A stretch of DNA of 39,595 nucleotides from Cryobacterium algoritolerans. GTDB taxonomy: Bacteria > Actinomycetota > Actinomycetes > Actinomycetales > Microbacteriaceae. Positions 1 to 9,270 of the stretch are shown in pieces. The stretch is from NCBI RefSeq assembly GCF_004402785.1, contig NZ_SOFP01000036.1, forward strand, positions 1 through 39,595, read 5' to 3'. The position numbers were made by a program, and so were the translations under genes. How positions within the stretch are numbered: the stretch's first letter is position 1; each line of letters begins with the position of its first letter. The notes beneath the pieces were generated by a model. It saw nothing but the letters and a program-made list of their open reading frames with translations. It did no database searches and was not told where the DNA came from.

Positions 1-1006
1 CGCCGGCATCCTGGTGCTGGCCGGGGCCGGCGAAGGCCACCGACAGGGTCTCGCCCTTGGCGTGCTCGCCCATCAGGTAGATCGACGGGTACTTCATGGT
101 CACCTTGGAGCCCAGATTGCCGTCGATCCATTCCATCGTGGCACCCTCGGCCGCCGTGGCGCGCTTCGTGACCAGGTTGTAGACGTTCGTGGACCAGTTC
201 TGGATGGTCGTGTAGCGAACGCGGGCGTTCTTCTTCACGACGATCTCGACCACGGCCGAGTGCAGGGAATCCGACGAGTACGTCGGGGCGGTGCAGCCCT
301 CGATGTAGTGCACGTAGCTGCCCTCGTCGGCGATGATCAGGGTGCGCTCGAACTGACCCATGTTCTCCGTGTTGATTCGGAAATACGCCTGCAGCGGGAT
401 TTCGACGTGCACGCCGGGCGGCACGTAGACGAAGGATCCGCCCGACCAGACGGCCGTGTTCAGCGCGGCGAACTTGTTGTCGCCGGAGGGGATGATGGTG
501 CCGAAGTACTCCTCGAAGAACTCCGGGTGCTCCTTGAGCGCGGTGTCGGTGTCCATGAAGATGACGCCCTGCGCCTCGAGGTCGGCGTTGATCGCGTGGT
601 AGACGACCTCGGACTCGTACTGGGCGGCGACGCCGGAGACGAGGCGATTGCGCTCCGCCTCGGGGATGCCGAGCTTCTCATAGGTGTTCCGAATGTCCTC
701 GGGCAGGTCGTCCCAGGTCTGGGCCTGCTTCTCCGTGGACCGGACGAAGTACTTGATGTTGTCGAAGTCGATGCCGGAGAGGTCGGCGCCCCAGGTCGGC
801 ATGGGCTTGCGCTCGAAGAGTTCGAGGGCCTTCAGCCGACGCTTCAGCATCCACGCCGGCTCGCTCTTGAGGTTGGAGATGTCGGTCACCACCTCCGGCG
901 AGATCCCGCGACGGGCGGACGCGCCCGCGGCGTCGGGATCCGACCAGCCGAATTCGTAGACGCCGAGTGTTTCGAGTTCGGGGCGGTCGAGAAGGACGTC
1001 AGACAT
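1..1006 (-). CDS. sufB: Fe-S cluster assembly scaffold SufB (3' end cut by window edge)
   Basis: SufB is the scaffold subunit of the cytosolic SufBCD complex, on which new Fe-S clusters are built before transfer to carriers. The visible 335 residues are the N-terminal part of a protein usually about 470 residues long. The C-terminus, with conserved cluster-related residues, lies beyond the left edge. Family sequence is clear: an N-terminal segment with [16 protein letters not shown] (about residues 59-74), then [11 protein letters not shown], a central [15 protein letters not shown] stretch (about 205-219), and the start of the beta-helix core with YIEGCTAP and [14 protein letters not shown]. 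The ATG at 1006 follows AGAGGT at a normal distance. Transcription leaves the window leftward, where the rest of the suf operon would be expected. An A-type carrier lies divergently upstream, which fits a shared Fe-S role. No SufR-type regulator gene lies immediately upstream. Confidence 0.97.
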   Translation of the reverse strand, partial: MSDVLLDRPELETLGVYEFGWSDPDAAGASARRGISPEVVTDISNLKSEPAWMLKRRLKALELFERKPMPTWGADLSGIDFDNIKYFVRSTEKQAQTWDDLPEDIRNTYEKLGIPEAERNRLVSGVAAQYESEVVYHAINADLEAQGVIFMDTDTALKEHPEFFEEYFGTIIPSGDNKFAALNTAVWSGGSFVYVPPGVHVEIPLQAYFRINTENMGQFERTLIIADEGSYVHYIEGCTAPTYSSDSLHSAVVEIVVKKNARVRYTTIQNWSTNVYNLVTKRATAAEGATMEWIDGNLGSKVTMKYPSIYLMGEHAKGETLSVAFAGPGQHQDAG

Positions 1007-1432
1007 ATTTACCTCTTCTGCCACCCTGACAACCCGGATATTAGTCCGGTCATCCCGGGTCGGACTCCGTGAAGAGGCCGACAGGGAACGAGTTGTGAGG
1101 ACGGCTCAGGTGCGCGCCGCTGGTTGTCGGTGACAATCAGGGCGACGCCGTACTGCGTCGCGGTCATCTGGACCGCGCGCATAAAAAAGCTGGACCTCTC
1201 CACCCTAGGCTTCAGGATTTCATCTGGCTAGAGTCAGGTCTGCTTTGGCGGGTCACTGGCAGGCCAGCGTTGGGTCAATGGCGTATCGCCGGCGCCGGGC
1301 GGATGCCGCCGGGAGCCTCCGAGGTTCGCAGAACGGCCGCGGAAGCTTAGAGTGATTGAATACTCGCGCAGGCGAATCGCTCCAGCTGAGCGGGCCCGAC
1401 GCGTCCATGCAGAGTGAAGTCCGAGGAGTCCC
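1007..1432. other. 426-base divergent intergenic region between sufB and the A-type carrier gene
   Basis: This is the only gap above 300 bases. It should hold the promoters of both Fe-S genes. Visible elements are an inverted repeat AGTCCG (1043-1048) / CGGACT (1061-1066) in the sufB leader, two plus-strand TAGAGT boxes (1229-1234 and 1348-1353) that resemble actinobacterial -10 elements, and a minus-strand TAGGGT (1207-1202). None has a convincing -35 partner. One copy of the octamer CGGATGCC lies at 1300-1307. A minus-strand ORF with ATG at 1182 could give 57 residues, but it has no recognisable family and ends in the sufB leader, so I do not call it a gene. I see no tRNA or riboswitch. Confidence 0.5.
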
Positions 1433-1789
1433 ATGACCGACACCATTGCCCCCATCGCACCGGCCCACGGCGTCGGCCTGACCGAAGCCGCCGCGCTGAA
1501 GGTGCGCAGCCTGCTCGGCCAGGAGGGTCGCGAGGACCTGAACCTGCGCGTTGCCGTGCAGCCCGGAGGCTGTTCCGGCCTGATCTACCAGCTCTACTTT
1601 GACGAGCGCATTCTCGAGGGCGACGTCGTTGTGGACTTCGACGGGGTCGGGGTCGTGCTCGACAAGATGAGCGTGCCATACCTCGAGGGTGCCTCGATCG
1701 ATTTCGAAGACACCATCGCGAAGCAGGGCTTCACCATCGACAACCCGAACGCCGGCGGCAGCTGCGCCTGCGGGGATTCCTTCAGCTAA
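1433..1789 (+). CDS. erpA: A-type Fe-S carrier (ErpA/IscA/HesB family)
   Basis: A 118-residue cytosolic carrier of the HesB/IscA family. Members take Fe-S clusters from a scaffold such as SufB and deliver them to apoproteins. The three conserved cluster cysteines are present: C47 in GGCSG and the C-terminal pair C111 and C113 in SCACGDSF. Length and motif spacing match the family. The ATG at 1433 follows GAGGAG at good spacing. Actinobacterial copies are often annotated erpA; the sequence alone cannot separate ErpA from IscA or SufA in function. The gene stands alone between divergent sufB and a convergent permease. The ferrochelatase further along the window appears to bind a cluster and is one plausible client; that link is inference. 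Confidence 0.93.
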   Translation: MTDTIAPIAPAHGVGLTEAAALKVRSLLGQEGREDLNLRVAVQPGGCSGLIYQLYFDERILEGDVVVDFDGVGVVLDKMSVPYLEGASIDFEDTIAKQGFTIDNPNAGGSCACGDSFS

Positions 1790-1852
1790 GGTTTCTCCCG
1801 GAACGGCTCGGTGCGGCGGCGTATTCGTCCTGCGAAGGCATCCGCTCGCCGA

Positions 1853-3838
1853 TCAGCCGCCGCCGACGTGGATGCCGGGCCGGCGGGCGGGGTCTGGCTC
1901 GATGGTGCGCAGGATCTCGCGCACCACGGGGGCGGTGTCGCCCTGGCCGAGCAGGAGGTAGCGGACGAGGTGGTGGACCGGGTTGCCCTCCGACCACTCG
2001 AAGTAGGCGTGCGGTCGCACGCCGGCGGCGTCCCGGAGCGCCAGTAGGATGGCGGCGATGGCGTTCGGGGCCGCGGGGCTCTTCGCCCGCAGCACCCGGT
2101 AGCCGTCGACCTCGACGCCGCGCACCCGTAGCCGCTCGCTGAAGCCGGACGGGTCGACGACCTCGATCTCCAGGAACAGGAGGTCGGCGGCACCGGGAAC
2201 CGGGTTCATCCCGCGTTGCTCCTGTTCCTTCTCGGTGTAGTCGTCATGATCGCCGGCCGCCCGCTTGTGCGCGATCAGGTTGAGGGCTCCGTCGTAGTCG
2301 AGCGAGTCCTGGATGTAGCGGCGGGCCGTCTCGTCGAACTCGATCTGCTCCACCCGGAGTTCGGTCGTGCGCGACACCCTCGAGACCAGGGATACGGTGA
2401 CGATCCCGAGGATGAAGAAGGCGGAGATGGTGATGCCGTCCGGCTTCTCGATGATGTTCGCGCCGAGCGCGTAGAGGAGCACGAGGGTGAGCACCGCGAA
2501 CGCGACGCTGGCAACCTGTTGCCGTCGCCGCACGGCGGAGATGGTGACGGCGACGGCGCCGGACACCATCATCACCAGGATCCCGGTGGCGTAAGCCCCC
2601 GCCTGGGCGTTCACGTCGGCGTTGAATCCGATCGTGATCAGGATGCTGACGCCGGTGTAGACGAGCACGACCGGCCTCACCGCCCTGCTCCACTCGGGGG
2701 CCATGCCGTAGGAGGGGAGGTACCGCGGGACGATGTTGATCAGCCCCGCCATCGCGGACGCCCCGGCGAACCACAGGATCAGGATGCTGCTCACGTCGTA
2801 GACCGTGCCGAACACGTTGCCGACCCGCTCGTGCGCGAGGTAGGCGAGGGCGCGCCCGCTGGCCGCCCCGCCGTCCTGGAACGCGGCGGCGGGGATGAGC
2901 ACGGTGGTGACCAGGCTGCTGGCCAGGAGGTAGACGCTCATAATGACGGCCGCCGCGGTGAGCAGTTTGCGGGTGTTGCGGATGCGGGAGGCCAGCCGTT
3001 CCTCCGGGCTGCTTCCCGTGGCGGCGACGAGCGGCATCATACTGACCCCGGTTTCGAAGCCGGACAGGCCAAGCACGAGCAGGGGGAACGCGATGATCGC
3101 CGGGCCGACGATGGCGCCGAAGCCGGTGCCGCCCGCGGTCAGGGCGCCGATCCAGTCGGACAGGGCGCGAGGTTCGGTGAGGACGTCGTACAGACCGACG
3201 CCGATCACGATCCCGTTGAGCAGCAGGAACAGCGCGACCAGGGGGATGGCGACGGAAACGGCCTCGCTGAAGCCGAGCAGGAAGACCCCGCCGAGGATGA
3301 GCAGCAGCACGACTGTGATGGTCACGGCATGCCCCTGGAGGAACGCCGGTGCGAAGGGGTTCTCGAGAAGGTGCACCGTGGCATCCGCCGACGAGAGCGT
3401 GATCGTGATGATCCAGCTGGTGGCGACGAAGCCGAGCAGCACGAGCACGAAGACCTTCCCCCGCCAGAACGGCAGGAGTCGCTCCAACATCGCCACCGAT
3501 CCCTGGCCGTGCGGGCTCTCCCTGGCCACCCGCCGGTACATCGGCAGCATGCCGAGCAGGGTCAGCGCCACGATCAGCAGCGTTGCCAGCGGCGAGAGGG
3601 CACCGGCCGCCAGGGCCGCGATGCCGGGAAGGTAGGAGAGGGTCGAGAAGTAGTCCACGCCGGTCAGGCACATCACCTTCCACCAGGAGTGGGTCGCCGT
3701 GGTCTCCTCGGTGCTCTCCGGTCCGACCGGCTGCACCCGGTTCCGGAGCAGCCAGCGCGTGAAAACGCTGGTCGGGGCCGTGGCGCGCGGCGGGCGTGGC
3801 ACGCTCGCGGGGATCAGATGTCCGGCAGGTGCAGTCAT
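1853..3838 (-). CDS. APC-superfamily permease with long cytosolic C-terminal domain
   Basis: A 661-residue integral membrane protein of the amino acid/polyamine/organocation superfamily. About 12 hydrophobic segments run from roughly residue 60 to 510. An N-terminal [13 protein letters not shown] begins the first helix. A charged loop, [15 protein letters not shown], follows the second, a placement typical of APC transporters. The last 140 or so residues are soluble and charged, with an acidic/Gln-rich linker and then an alpha/beta-looking domain ending in GIHVGGG. That architecture resembles KimA/Kup-like potassium importers and large actinobacterial APC permeases. The substrate cannot be read from the sequence. 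The ATG at 3838 is preceded by GGGAGAG; an upstream open frame is not supported by any start signal or homology. It converges on the Fe-S carrier gene with only 63 bases between. Confidence 0.85.
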   Translation of the reverse strand: MTAPAGHLIPASVPRPPRATAPTSVFTRWLLRNRVQPVGPESTEETTATHSWWKVMCLTGVDYFSTLSYLPGIAALAAGALSPLATLLIVALTLLGMLPMYRRVARESPHGQGSVAMLERLLPFWRGKVFVLVLLGFVATSWIITITLSSADATVHLLENPFAPAFLQGHAVTITVVLLLILGGVFLLGFSEAVSVAIPLVALFLLLNGIVIGVGLYDVLTEPRALSDWIGALTAGGTGFGAIVGPAIIAFPLLVLGLSGFETGVSMMPLVAATGSSPEERLASRIRNTRKLLTAAAVIMSVYLLASSLVTTVLIPAAAFQDGGAASGRALAYLAHERVGNVFGTVYDVSSILILWFAGASAMAGLINIVPRYLPSYGMAPEWSRAVRPVVLVYTGVSILITIGFNADVNAQAGAYATGILVMMVSGAVAVTISAVRRRQQVASVAFAVLTLVLLYALGANIIEKPDGITISAFFILGIVTVSLVSRVSRTTELRVEQIEFDETARRYIQDSLDYDGALNLIAHKRAAGDHDDYTEKEQEQRGMNPVPGAADLLFLEIEVVDPSGFSERLRVRGVEVDGYRVLRAKSPAAPNAIAAILLALRDAAGVRPHAYFEWSEGNPVHHLVRYLLLGQGDTAPVVREILRTIEPDPARRPGIHVGGG

Positions 3839-4093
3839 GGTCTTCTCTCCCGGGTGATACTCGGTCTGCCTCGGGGGGACCACGTCGGCAGACCACCATT
3901 CTCGACCCGCCCACCCGGTTTCGTGGCCATTCGCGCCCATTCGAGCCGCCGTGATGCGCAACGTCGCCGGGGCGCGCCCGCCGGGCCGCCGGAGCCGACC
4001 ATAATCGACGTGTACCCCCTGGGCAGCCGGCCCACCGGGAGCAGAGGTCCCGAGCCGAGCATCCGCCCGCGCTCGCCGCCGGAAAGTGAATCC

Positions 4094-4651
4094 ATGCCAG
4101 GCATCCCCACCACCCGGGTCGCCGTTCGAGGCGTCTGGGAGGGTGACACCCCGGACTACGGCAACGTCGTCGACGCCGAGAACGCGGGCAGGCTGCTCAC
4201 CGACCTCGTGCGTTCCGCCCTCGAACTGCTCGAATACCGCCGGCTCGCCTGGGAGCCCGACGCGATCCAGCTCGTGTCGAGCGACCGGGCGGCCTACCTG
4301 AGGTTTCCGGCGGCCGACGAGCGCACGGCGGATGTCGCGGTGCAGCTGTCGCAGGCCCTCTCCGCGCATGCCGCCGACGGGCTCAACCTCGGCCGCATCA
4401 TGGGGGCCAACCTGCCCTGGCGGTCGGTGCGCATCCTCGTGCTCGCCGACGAGGACGGTGCCGCGACCACGCGCCTCGACCTCGATCCGGAGGGGGAGTG
4501 CCGGGTGTCCTGGTACGGCCCCTTCGACAACGCCCGGTTCTCCGAGATCGCCACCGGGTTCGCGGTCTTCCTCACCCATATCGTCGCGAACGTGTTCGAC
4601 GACGACGACGGCAGCGAGACGTTCGAGGAATCGTTCGACTGGGTCGTCTGA
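4094..4651 (+). CDS. Conserved-looking hypothetical protein, 185 residues
   Basis: I do not recognise this family. The product is soluble, acidic and has no signal peptide or membrane segment. The N-terminal part looks helical (about 30-50). The middle has strand-rich segments such as [15 protein letters not shown] and [17 protein letters not shown], and the protein ends in a strongly acidic tail with [15 protein letters not shown]. The ATG at 4094 has a GGAAAG ribosome site upstream; the open frame extends far upstream, but only as antisense of the permease. Codon use is like that of its neighbours, so it is likely a real gene. It diverges from the APC permease across about 255 bases and converges on the MATE exporter with 22 bases between the two stops. 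Confidence 0.7.
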   Translation: MPGIPTTRVAVRGVWEGDTPDYGNVVDAENAGRLLTDLVRSALELLEYRRLAWEPDAIQLVSSDRAAYLRFPAADERTADVAVQLSQALSAHAADGLNLGRIMGANLPWRSVRILVLADEDGAATTRLDLDPEGECRVSWYGPFDNARFSEIATGFAVFLTHIVANVFDDDDGSETFEESFDWVV

Positions 4652-4673
4652 GACCGATCTTCGCCGGGCCGGT

Positions 4674-6092
4674 TCAGCGCGCCCCGACGACCATCCAGCT
4701 CGAGGCGCGGGCGCGCAGACCCAGGGTGACCGCGCGGGCGCCGAGGTAACCGAGGGCGAAGGCGGCCATCAGCCACGCCAGCCCGGCAGCCCCGGATGGC
4801 GCCCAGACCAGCACGCCGACGGCCAGCGGAACGAAGGCGGCCAGGTTCACGACGCCCGTGACGGCCAGGTAGCGCGCGTCGCCCGCGCCGATCAGCACCC
4901 CGTCGAGCACGAAGACCACGCCGCCGAGCGGAACGGAGAGCCCGAGCACGACCAGCGTGGCCGGCAGCAGTGACGCCACCTCCGCGGCGTTCGTGAAGAG
5001 GCTGCCGAGCCCGCCGCTGCCGAGGATCACGAGCAGTCCGAGGGCCGCGCCGCTGAGCACACCCCACTCCAGGCAGCGCCGGAGCACGGCCCGCACACCG
5101 GCCAGGTCGCCGGCGCCGAGGCCGCGGCCGACCAGTGCCTGGGCGGCGATGGCCAGCGCGTCGAGCGCGAACGCGAGGGTGGCGAACAAGGTCATCGCGA
5201 TCTGGAAGGCCGCCAGCTCGGGTGAGCCGAGCCGGGTCGCCACGAACACCGCGAGCAGCATCGCCGCGCGCAGGCTCACCGTGCGCAGGAAGAGCCAGCC
5301 GCCGCTCGATGCCCCGCGCAGCACGCCCGCGCGGTGCGGGCGCAGCCGTGCCCCCTCACGGCGGGCGTGGCGCCCCACGACGACGAGGTAGACGGCGACC
5401 ATGGCCCACTGGGCGACGACCGTGCCGAGCGCCGAGCCCACGATGCCGAGTCCGAGCCCGTAGATGAACCACAGGTTGAGCAGGATATTGGCGGAGAAGC
5501 CGAGCCCGGCCACCCAGAGCGGGGTGCGGGTGTCCTGCAGCCCGCGGAGCAGCCCCGTGGCCGCGAAGACCAGCAGCATGGCCGGGAGTCCGAGCATCGA
5601 GAGGCCCAGGTAGCCCGCGGCGGCCTCCGTCACGGCCGGCTCGGCCCCGAAGGCGCCGACCAGCGCCGGGGCGGCGAACCACCCGGCCGTCGCCAGCAGC
5701 ACGCCCAGGCCGAGGGCGAGCCAGAGGCCGTCGATGCCGACCGAGACCGCCCGCCCGCGGTCGCCGGCGCCGAGCCAGCGCGCCACCGCCGGGGTCGTGC
5801 TGTAGGCGAGGAACACCATCAGGCCGATGATCGTCTGCAGCACCGCGCCGGCCAGTCCGAGCCCGGCCAGGGGCACCGCACCGAGGTGCCCGACCATCGC
5901 CGAATCGGCGAGCAGGAATAGGGGTTCCGCAATGAGAGCGCCGACGGCGGGAATGGCGAGGCGCAGGATCTCGCGGTCGATGGGCTGCGGGCGGAGGATT
6001 GTGATGCTCCAGACTAGCCGCCGGGCGGCGCGATGGGTGCGCGTGTGCGGCGGGTGAGCGTGCGCGGTGGGTGAGCCTGTCAGGCCACACAC
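4674..6092 (-). CDS. MATE-family multidrug/cation exporter (start uncertain)
   Basis: An inner-membrane antiporter of the MATE (NorM/DinF-like) family, which exports drugs or metabolites using a Na+ or H+ gradient. The duplicated six-helix architecture is visible. The first repeat carries [15 protein letters not shown] and a conserved [20 protein letters not shown]; the second follows after a basic loop ([12 protein letters not shown]). The start is a problem. Family homology begins near [16 protein letters not shown], but no ATG, GTG or TTG lies there. The nearest in-frame GTG is at 6092, which adds about 31 His/Arg-rich residues and crosses a dispersed repeat. An ATC codon at 5999-5997 has GGAG seven bases upstream and would give the expected N-terminus. 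I list the conventional GTG. The gene diverges from the M13 peptidase. Confidence 0.85.
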   Translation of the reverse strand: MCGLTGSPTAHAHPPHTRTHRAARRLVWSITILRPQPIDREILRLAIPAVGALIAEPLFLLADSAMVGHLGAVPLAGLGLAGAVLQTIIGLMVFLAYSTTPAVARWLGAGDRGRAVSVGIDGLWLALGLGVLLATAGWFAAPALVGAFGAEPAVTEAAAGYLGLSMLGLPAMLLVFAATGLLRGLQDTRTPLWVAGLGFSANILLNLWFIYGLGLGIVGSALGTVVAQWAMVAVYLVVVGRHARREGARLRPHRAGVLRGASSGGWLFLRTVSLRAAMLLAVFVATRLGSPELAAFQIAMTLFATLAFALDALAIAAQALVGRGLGAGDLAGVRAVLRRCLEWGVLSGAALGLLVILGSGGLGSLFTNAAEVASLLPATLVVLGLSVPLGGVVFVLDGVLIGAGDARYLAVTGVVNLAAFVPLAVGVLVWAPSGAAGLAWLMAAFALGYLGARAVTLGLRARASSWMVVGAR

Positions 6093-6094
6093 CG

Positions 6095-6117
6095 GGTCTC
6101 GATGGGCTCGACCACCG
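6095..6117. repeat. Short dispersed palindromic (REP-like) element
   Basis: GGTCTCGA, two bases, then GGCTCGACCACCG: an imperfect palindrome in the divergent region between the MATE exporter and the M13 peptidase. A related copy lies at 36906-36929, with 19 of the first 23 positions identical. Elements of this form (GGTCTCGA ... TCGACCACC) are, as I recall, scattered between genes in many Microbacteriaceae genomes; that is from memory and not shown here. Confidence 0.5.
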
Positions 6118-6172
6118 CTGGGAGGGTGCCCAACTCTGCGGACGGCGAGGTCGATCGGGGCAATGCAGCGAA

Positions 6173-6178
6173 TAGGCT
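6173..6178 (+). promoter_or_regulatory. Putative -10 box TAGGCT for a leaderless peptidase transcript
   Basis: TAGGCT ends six bases before the ATG at 6185, so a start site about seven bases downstream would fall on the A of the start codon. There is no Shine-Dalgarno sequence in front of the gene, only GGGGCC. This is the usual arrangement of leaderless actinobacterial transcripts. No clear -35 is seen. Confidence 0.4.
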
Positions 6179-6184
6179 GGGGCC

Positions 6185-8149
6185 ATGACTGATCAGGGGA
6201 CCGCATCCGGAATCGACCGCGACGAACTCGACCCGGGCGTGCGTCCACAGGATGACCTGTTCCGCCACGTCAACGGGAAATGGATCGAACGCACCCTGAT
6301 CCCGGCCGATAAGGCCCGCTGGGGTTCGTTCTACCTCCTGGCCGAGGAATCAGAGAAGGCCGTGCGCGAGATCATCCTCGAGGCCCAGTCTGCGAAGCCG
6401 GGCACCGAGGAACGCAAGTTCGGCGACCTCTACGCCAGTTTCCTCGACGAGCAGAAGGTCGAGGGTCTCGGCGCCACCCCGCTCGCCGACGATCTCACCA
6501 CCGTCGACGGCGTCTCGTCCATCCCCGTGCTGCTCGGCACCCTCGGACGGCTGGAACGGGCAGGGGTCGCCGGCGCCTTCCAGCTCTACGTCGACAACGA
6601 CCCGGGAAACCCGGAGCGTTACCTCGTCTTCGTCGAGCAGGCCGGGCTCGGTCTGCCCGACGAGTCCTACTACCGCGACGAGACCTCCGGCGCGATCCGG
6701 GAGGCCTACCAGGCCTTCATCGAGCGGATGTTCGGACTCGCCGGGCTCACGGATGCCGCCGCCCGCGCCGGCCGGGTCTTCGACCTCGAGACCGAACTGG
6801 CGACCCACCACTGGGATAAGGTCCGTTCCCGCGACAGCGAGAAGACCTACAACCTCAAGACCTGGGGCCAGGTGACCGCGCTCGCCGCGGGGGCCGACCT
6901 GCAGCTCTGGCTCGAGGGGCTCGACGCCCCGGCCGCGGCGTTCGACGAGGTCGTCGTGCGCCAGCCCAGCTTTGTCACCGGCCTTGCCGAGATGCTCACC
7001 GAAGACCGGCTCGTCGCCTGGCAGGACTGGTTACGCTGGCAGATCATCCGTTCGAGCGCCGCGTACCTCTCGGCCGACTTCGTCGACGCCAGTTTCGACT
7101 TCTACGGCCGCACCCTTACCGGGACTCCCCAGCTGCGCGACCGCTGGAAGCGCGGCGTTTCGCTGGTCGAGGGTGCCCTGGGCGAGGCAGTTGGCCGCAT
7201 CTACGTGGAGCGTCACTTCAAGCCGAGCGCCAAGGCGAGCATGGACGTGCTCGTCACCAACCTGGTCGAGGCCTACCGCCGGAGCATCGCCGACCTCGAC
7301 TGGATGACCGAGGAGACCCGCGGCCGCGCGCTCGAGAAGCTCGAGAAGTTCACCCCGAAGATCGGCTACCCGGTGAAGTGGCGGGACTACTCCACGCTCG
7401 CCATCGACCCGGGCGACCTCATCGCCAATGTGCGCAGGACCAACGAGTTCGAGTTCCAGCGGGAGCTCGGCAAGATCGGCAGCCCGCTGGACCGCGACGA
7501 GTGGTTCATGACCCCGCAGACCATCAACGCCTACTACAACCCCGGTTTCAACGAGATCGTCTTCCCCGCAGCGATCCTGCAGGTGCCGTTCTTCGACGCC
7601 GACCGGGATGCCGCGGCAAACTACGGCGCGATCGGCGCCGTGATCGGCCATGAGATCGGGCACGGATTCGACGACCAGGGCTCCAAGTACGACGGCGACG
7701 GACTGCTCACCGACTGGTGGACCGAGCAGGACCGCGCCGCGTTCGAGGAGCGCACCAGTTCGCTCATCGAGCAGTTCAACGCCCTGGCCCCCCGGCAGAT
7801 TCCGGGCCACTTCGTCAACGGCGCCCTGACGATCGGCGAAAACATCGGCGACCTCGGCGGCCTCTCGATCGCGTGGAAGGCCTACCTGATCTCACTGGCC
7901 GGTGCCGAGCCGCCCGTGATCGACGGCTTCACCGGCGGGCAGCGTTTCTTCCTGTCCTGGGCCCAGGCCTGGCAGCTCAAGATGCGCGACGAGGAGGCCA
8001 TCCGCCTGCTCGCGATCGACCCGCACTCGCCCAACGAATTCCGCTGCAACCAGATCCTCAGCAACATCGACGACTTCTACGCCGCGTTCGGTGTCGCCGA
8101 GGGTGACGCGCTCTGGCTTGCCCCGGAGAAGCGCGTCACCATTTGGTAG
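6185..8149 (+). CDS. M13 (neprilysin/PepO) family zinc endopeptidase
   Basis: A 654-residue metallo-endopeptidase of family M13, which cleaves oligopeptides. Bacterial members without a signal peptide, such as this one, usually act in the cytosol. The zinc site HEIGH (H489, E490, H493) is followed by GFDDQG. The third-ligand motif ENIGDLGG starts near residue 552. The NAYYNP motif that binds substrate backbone lies about 45 residues upstream of the zinc helix. The protein ends with a short aromatic/basic tail (RVTIW) of the kind seen in this family. Length is normal for M13. The ATG at 6185 matches the family N-terminus, with DDLFRHVNGKW starting near residue 22. It is monocistronic by appearance, or co-transcribed with the beta-lactamase-fold gene 87 bases downstream. 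Confidence 0.96.
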   Translation: MTDQGTASGIDRDELDPGVRPQDDLFRHVNGKWIERTLIPADKARWGSFYLLAEESEKAVREIILEAQSAKPGTEERKFGDLYASFLDEQKVEGLGATPLADDLTTVDGVSSIPVLLGTLGRLERAGVAGAFQLYVDNDPGNPERYLVFVEQAGLGLPDESYYRDETSGAIREAYQAFIERMFGLAGLTDAAARAGRVFDLETELATHHWDKVRSRDSEKTYNLKTWGQVTALAAGADLQLWLEGLDAPAAAFDEVVVRQPSFVTGLAEMLTEDRLVAWQDWLRWQIIRSSAAYLSADFVDASFDFYGRTLTGTPQLRDRWKRGVSLVEGALGEAVGRIYVERHFKPSAKASMDVLVTNLVEAYRRSIADLDWMTEETRGRALEKLEKFTPKIGYPVKWRDYSTLAIDPGDLIANVRRTNEFEFQRELGKIGSPLDRDEWFMTPQTINAYYNPGFNEIVFPAAILQVPFFDADRDAAANYGAIGAVIGHEIGHGFDDQGSKYDGDGLLTDWWTEQDRAAFEERTSSLIEQFNALAPRQIPGHFVNGALTIGENIGDLGGLSIAWKAYLISLAGAEPPVIDGFTGGQRFFLSWAQAWQLKMRDEEAIRLLAIDPHSPNEFRCNQILSNIDDFYAAFGVAEGDALWLAPEKRVTIW

Positions 8150-8236
8150 GGGCACTCTCCGCAAGAATCCTCCAACCTCGTTGAGTTATGGTATTGCCGG
8201 GCCGGCAGGTCCGGCGCACGGAAGGATCCGCAACCG

Positions 8237-9145
8237 GTGGTCAAGCCATCCCAAGACTCAGGGCGACGGTCCCGTCATGCTTCCGCGCATCGCGGGAAGC
8301 ACGGTGGGGCCCTGGCGAGCGCGAACTTCGGCCGCGGGTTCCAGGCCCTCGGTGACCTCGCCGTCAACGGGGTGCAGGTGTCGGCGCGGGCTACGGACCT
8401 GGTCACCGGCCGGGTGTTGTTCTCCGTCGACGATCACGTCGTGATGCCCACCGCAGGGATCGGCACCGTGCTCCTCCTGATCGAGGTCGCGGCCCGGCTG
8501 CGGGAGGCGGACTTCGGCGCCTACACGATCCTCGACCGCACCTCCCTCGACTCGGTCGGCGGCTCGGGCATCTGGCAGCACCTGCAGGCCCCGTCACTGC
8601 CGGTGGCCGACCTTGCCGCGCTGATCGGCGCCACCGGCGACAACCTGGCCGCCAACGTGCTCATCAGGGCGGTCGGCCTGAACGCCGTGCGCGCCCGCAC
8701 CGAACAGCTCGGACTGTCCCGCACTGCTCTGCTCGACCTCGTCCGCGACGAACGCGGGCCCGACCACGCGCCTCAGCTCTCGGTCGGCAGCGCCAAGGAC
8801 CTCACCTGGCTGTTCACGGCGCTCGCCCGCGGCGAGATCGTCGACACCGCGTCCAGCGAACGGGTGATCGGCTGGCTCTCCCTGGGCAGCGACCTGTCCA
8901 TGGTGGCCAGCGCCTTCGGCTTCGACCCGCTCGCCCACCGCCAGCGCGACCACGGCATGCTGCTGGTGAACAAGACGGGCACGGATGCCGGCGTGCGCAG
9001 CGAAGTCGGGGTCCTCCGCGGCCCGCGCGCGGGCGTCACATACGCGGTGTCGATGTCGTTCGCCGACACGGCCCTCTCGGCCAGGCTCGCCGTGCTCGAC
9101 GGGATGCGCGCGGTCGGCATGGACCTGCTCGAATACGTGCACTGA
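8237..9145 (+). CDS. Beta-lactamase-fold (serine hydrolase) protein lacking the catalytic Ser and Lys
   Basis: A 302-residue protein with the fold of class A beta-lactamases and related serine hydrolases. The N-terminal strand has the usual ARATDLVTGRVLFSVDD, and the C-terminal KTG box is intact (K246-T247-G248). The nucleophile helix reads MPTAGIGTVLLLIE: where the S-x-x-K motif is expected, there is G74-x-x-T77. The SDN-type box is G134-D135-N136. Loss of the Ser, the Lys and the first SDN residue together means classical acylation chemistry is not possible, so a binding or structural role is likely. There is no signal peptide. The GTG at 8237 has GGAAGGA about ten bases upstream. The frame is otherwise intact, with normal codon use and no sign of decay. 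Confidence 0.8.
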   Translation: MVKPSQDSGRRSRHASAHRGKHGGALASANFGRGFQALGDLAVNGVQVSARATDLVTGRVLFSVDDHVVMPTAGIGTVLLLIEVAARLREADFGAYTILDRTSLDSVGGSGIWQHLQAPSLPVADLAALIGATGDNLAANVLIRAVGLNAVRARTEQLGLSRTALLDLVRDERGPDHAPQLSVGSAKDLTWLFTALARGEIVDTASSERVIGWLSLGSDLSMVASAFGFDPLAHRQRDHGMLLVNKTGTDAGVRSEVGVLRGPRAGVTYAVSMSFADTALSARLAVLDGMRAVGMDLLEYVH

Positions 9146-9198
9146 CCGGGCGACGTCCAGAGGCGGATCCACCGGGTCGCGGCACAGGGCGCCCGGCC

Positions 9199-9228
9199 TT
9201 GACAGGCGTCCGCGCGCCGCCCTAGTCT
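9199..9228 (+). promoter_or_regulatory. Sigma-70-type promoter of the NCS1 permease operon
   Basis: A perfect -35 TTGACA (9199-9204) is followed by an 18-base spacer and TAGTCT (9223-9228), a good actinobacterial -10. An 8-bp palindrome CTGTACAG (9232-9239) lies at or just after the predicted start site and could be an operator. The permease start codon is at 9271, leaving a leader of about 35 bases. Confidence 0.65.
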
Positions 9229-9270
9229 CCGCTGTACAGGCTTTGGCAGGTTCGACGAGAGGACCTTCGC

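Noticed and set aside
1009..1203. Small minus-strand ORF in the sufB leader
   Set aside because: No recognisable family, poor ribosome site, and an end inside the sufB ribosome-site region.
2216..4093. Long plus-strand open frame upstream of the 185-residue protein
   Set aside because: It is antisense to the APC permease, with His/Asp/Gln-rich composition typical of shadow frames in GC-rich DNA. The real plus-strand gene starts at 4094.
8187..8192. TATGGT as a -10 for the beta-lactamase-fold gene
   Set aside because: No -35 at usable spacing, and the distance to the start is compatible with many random hexamers.
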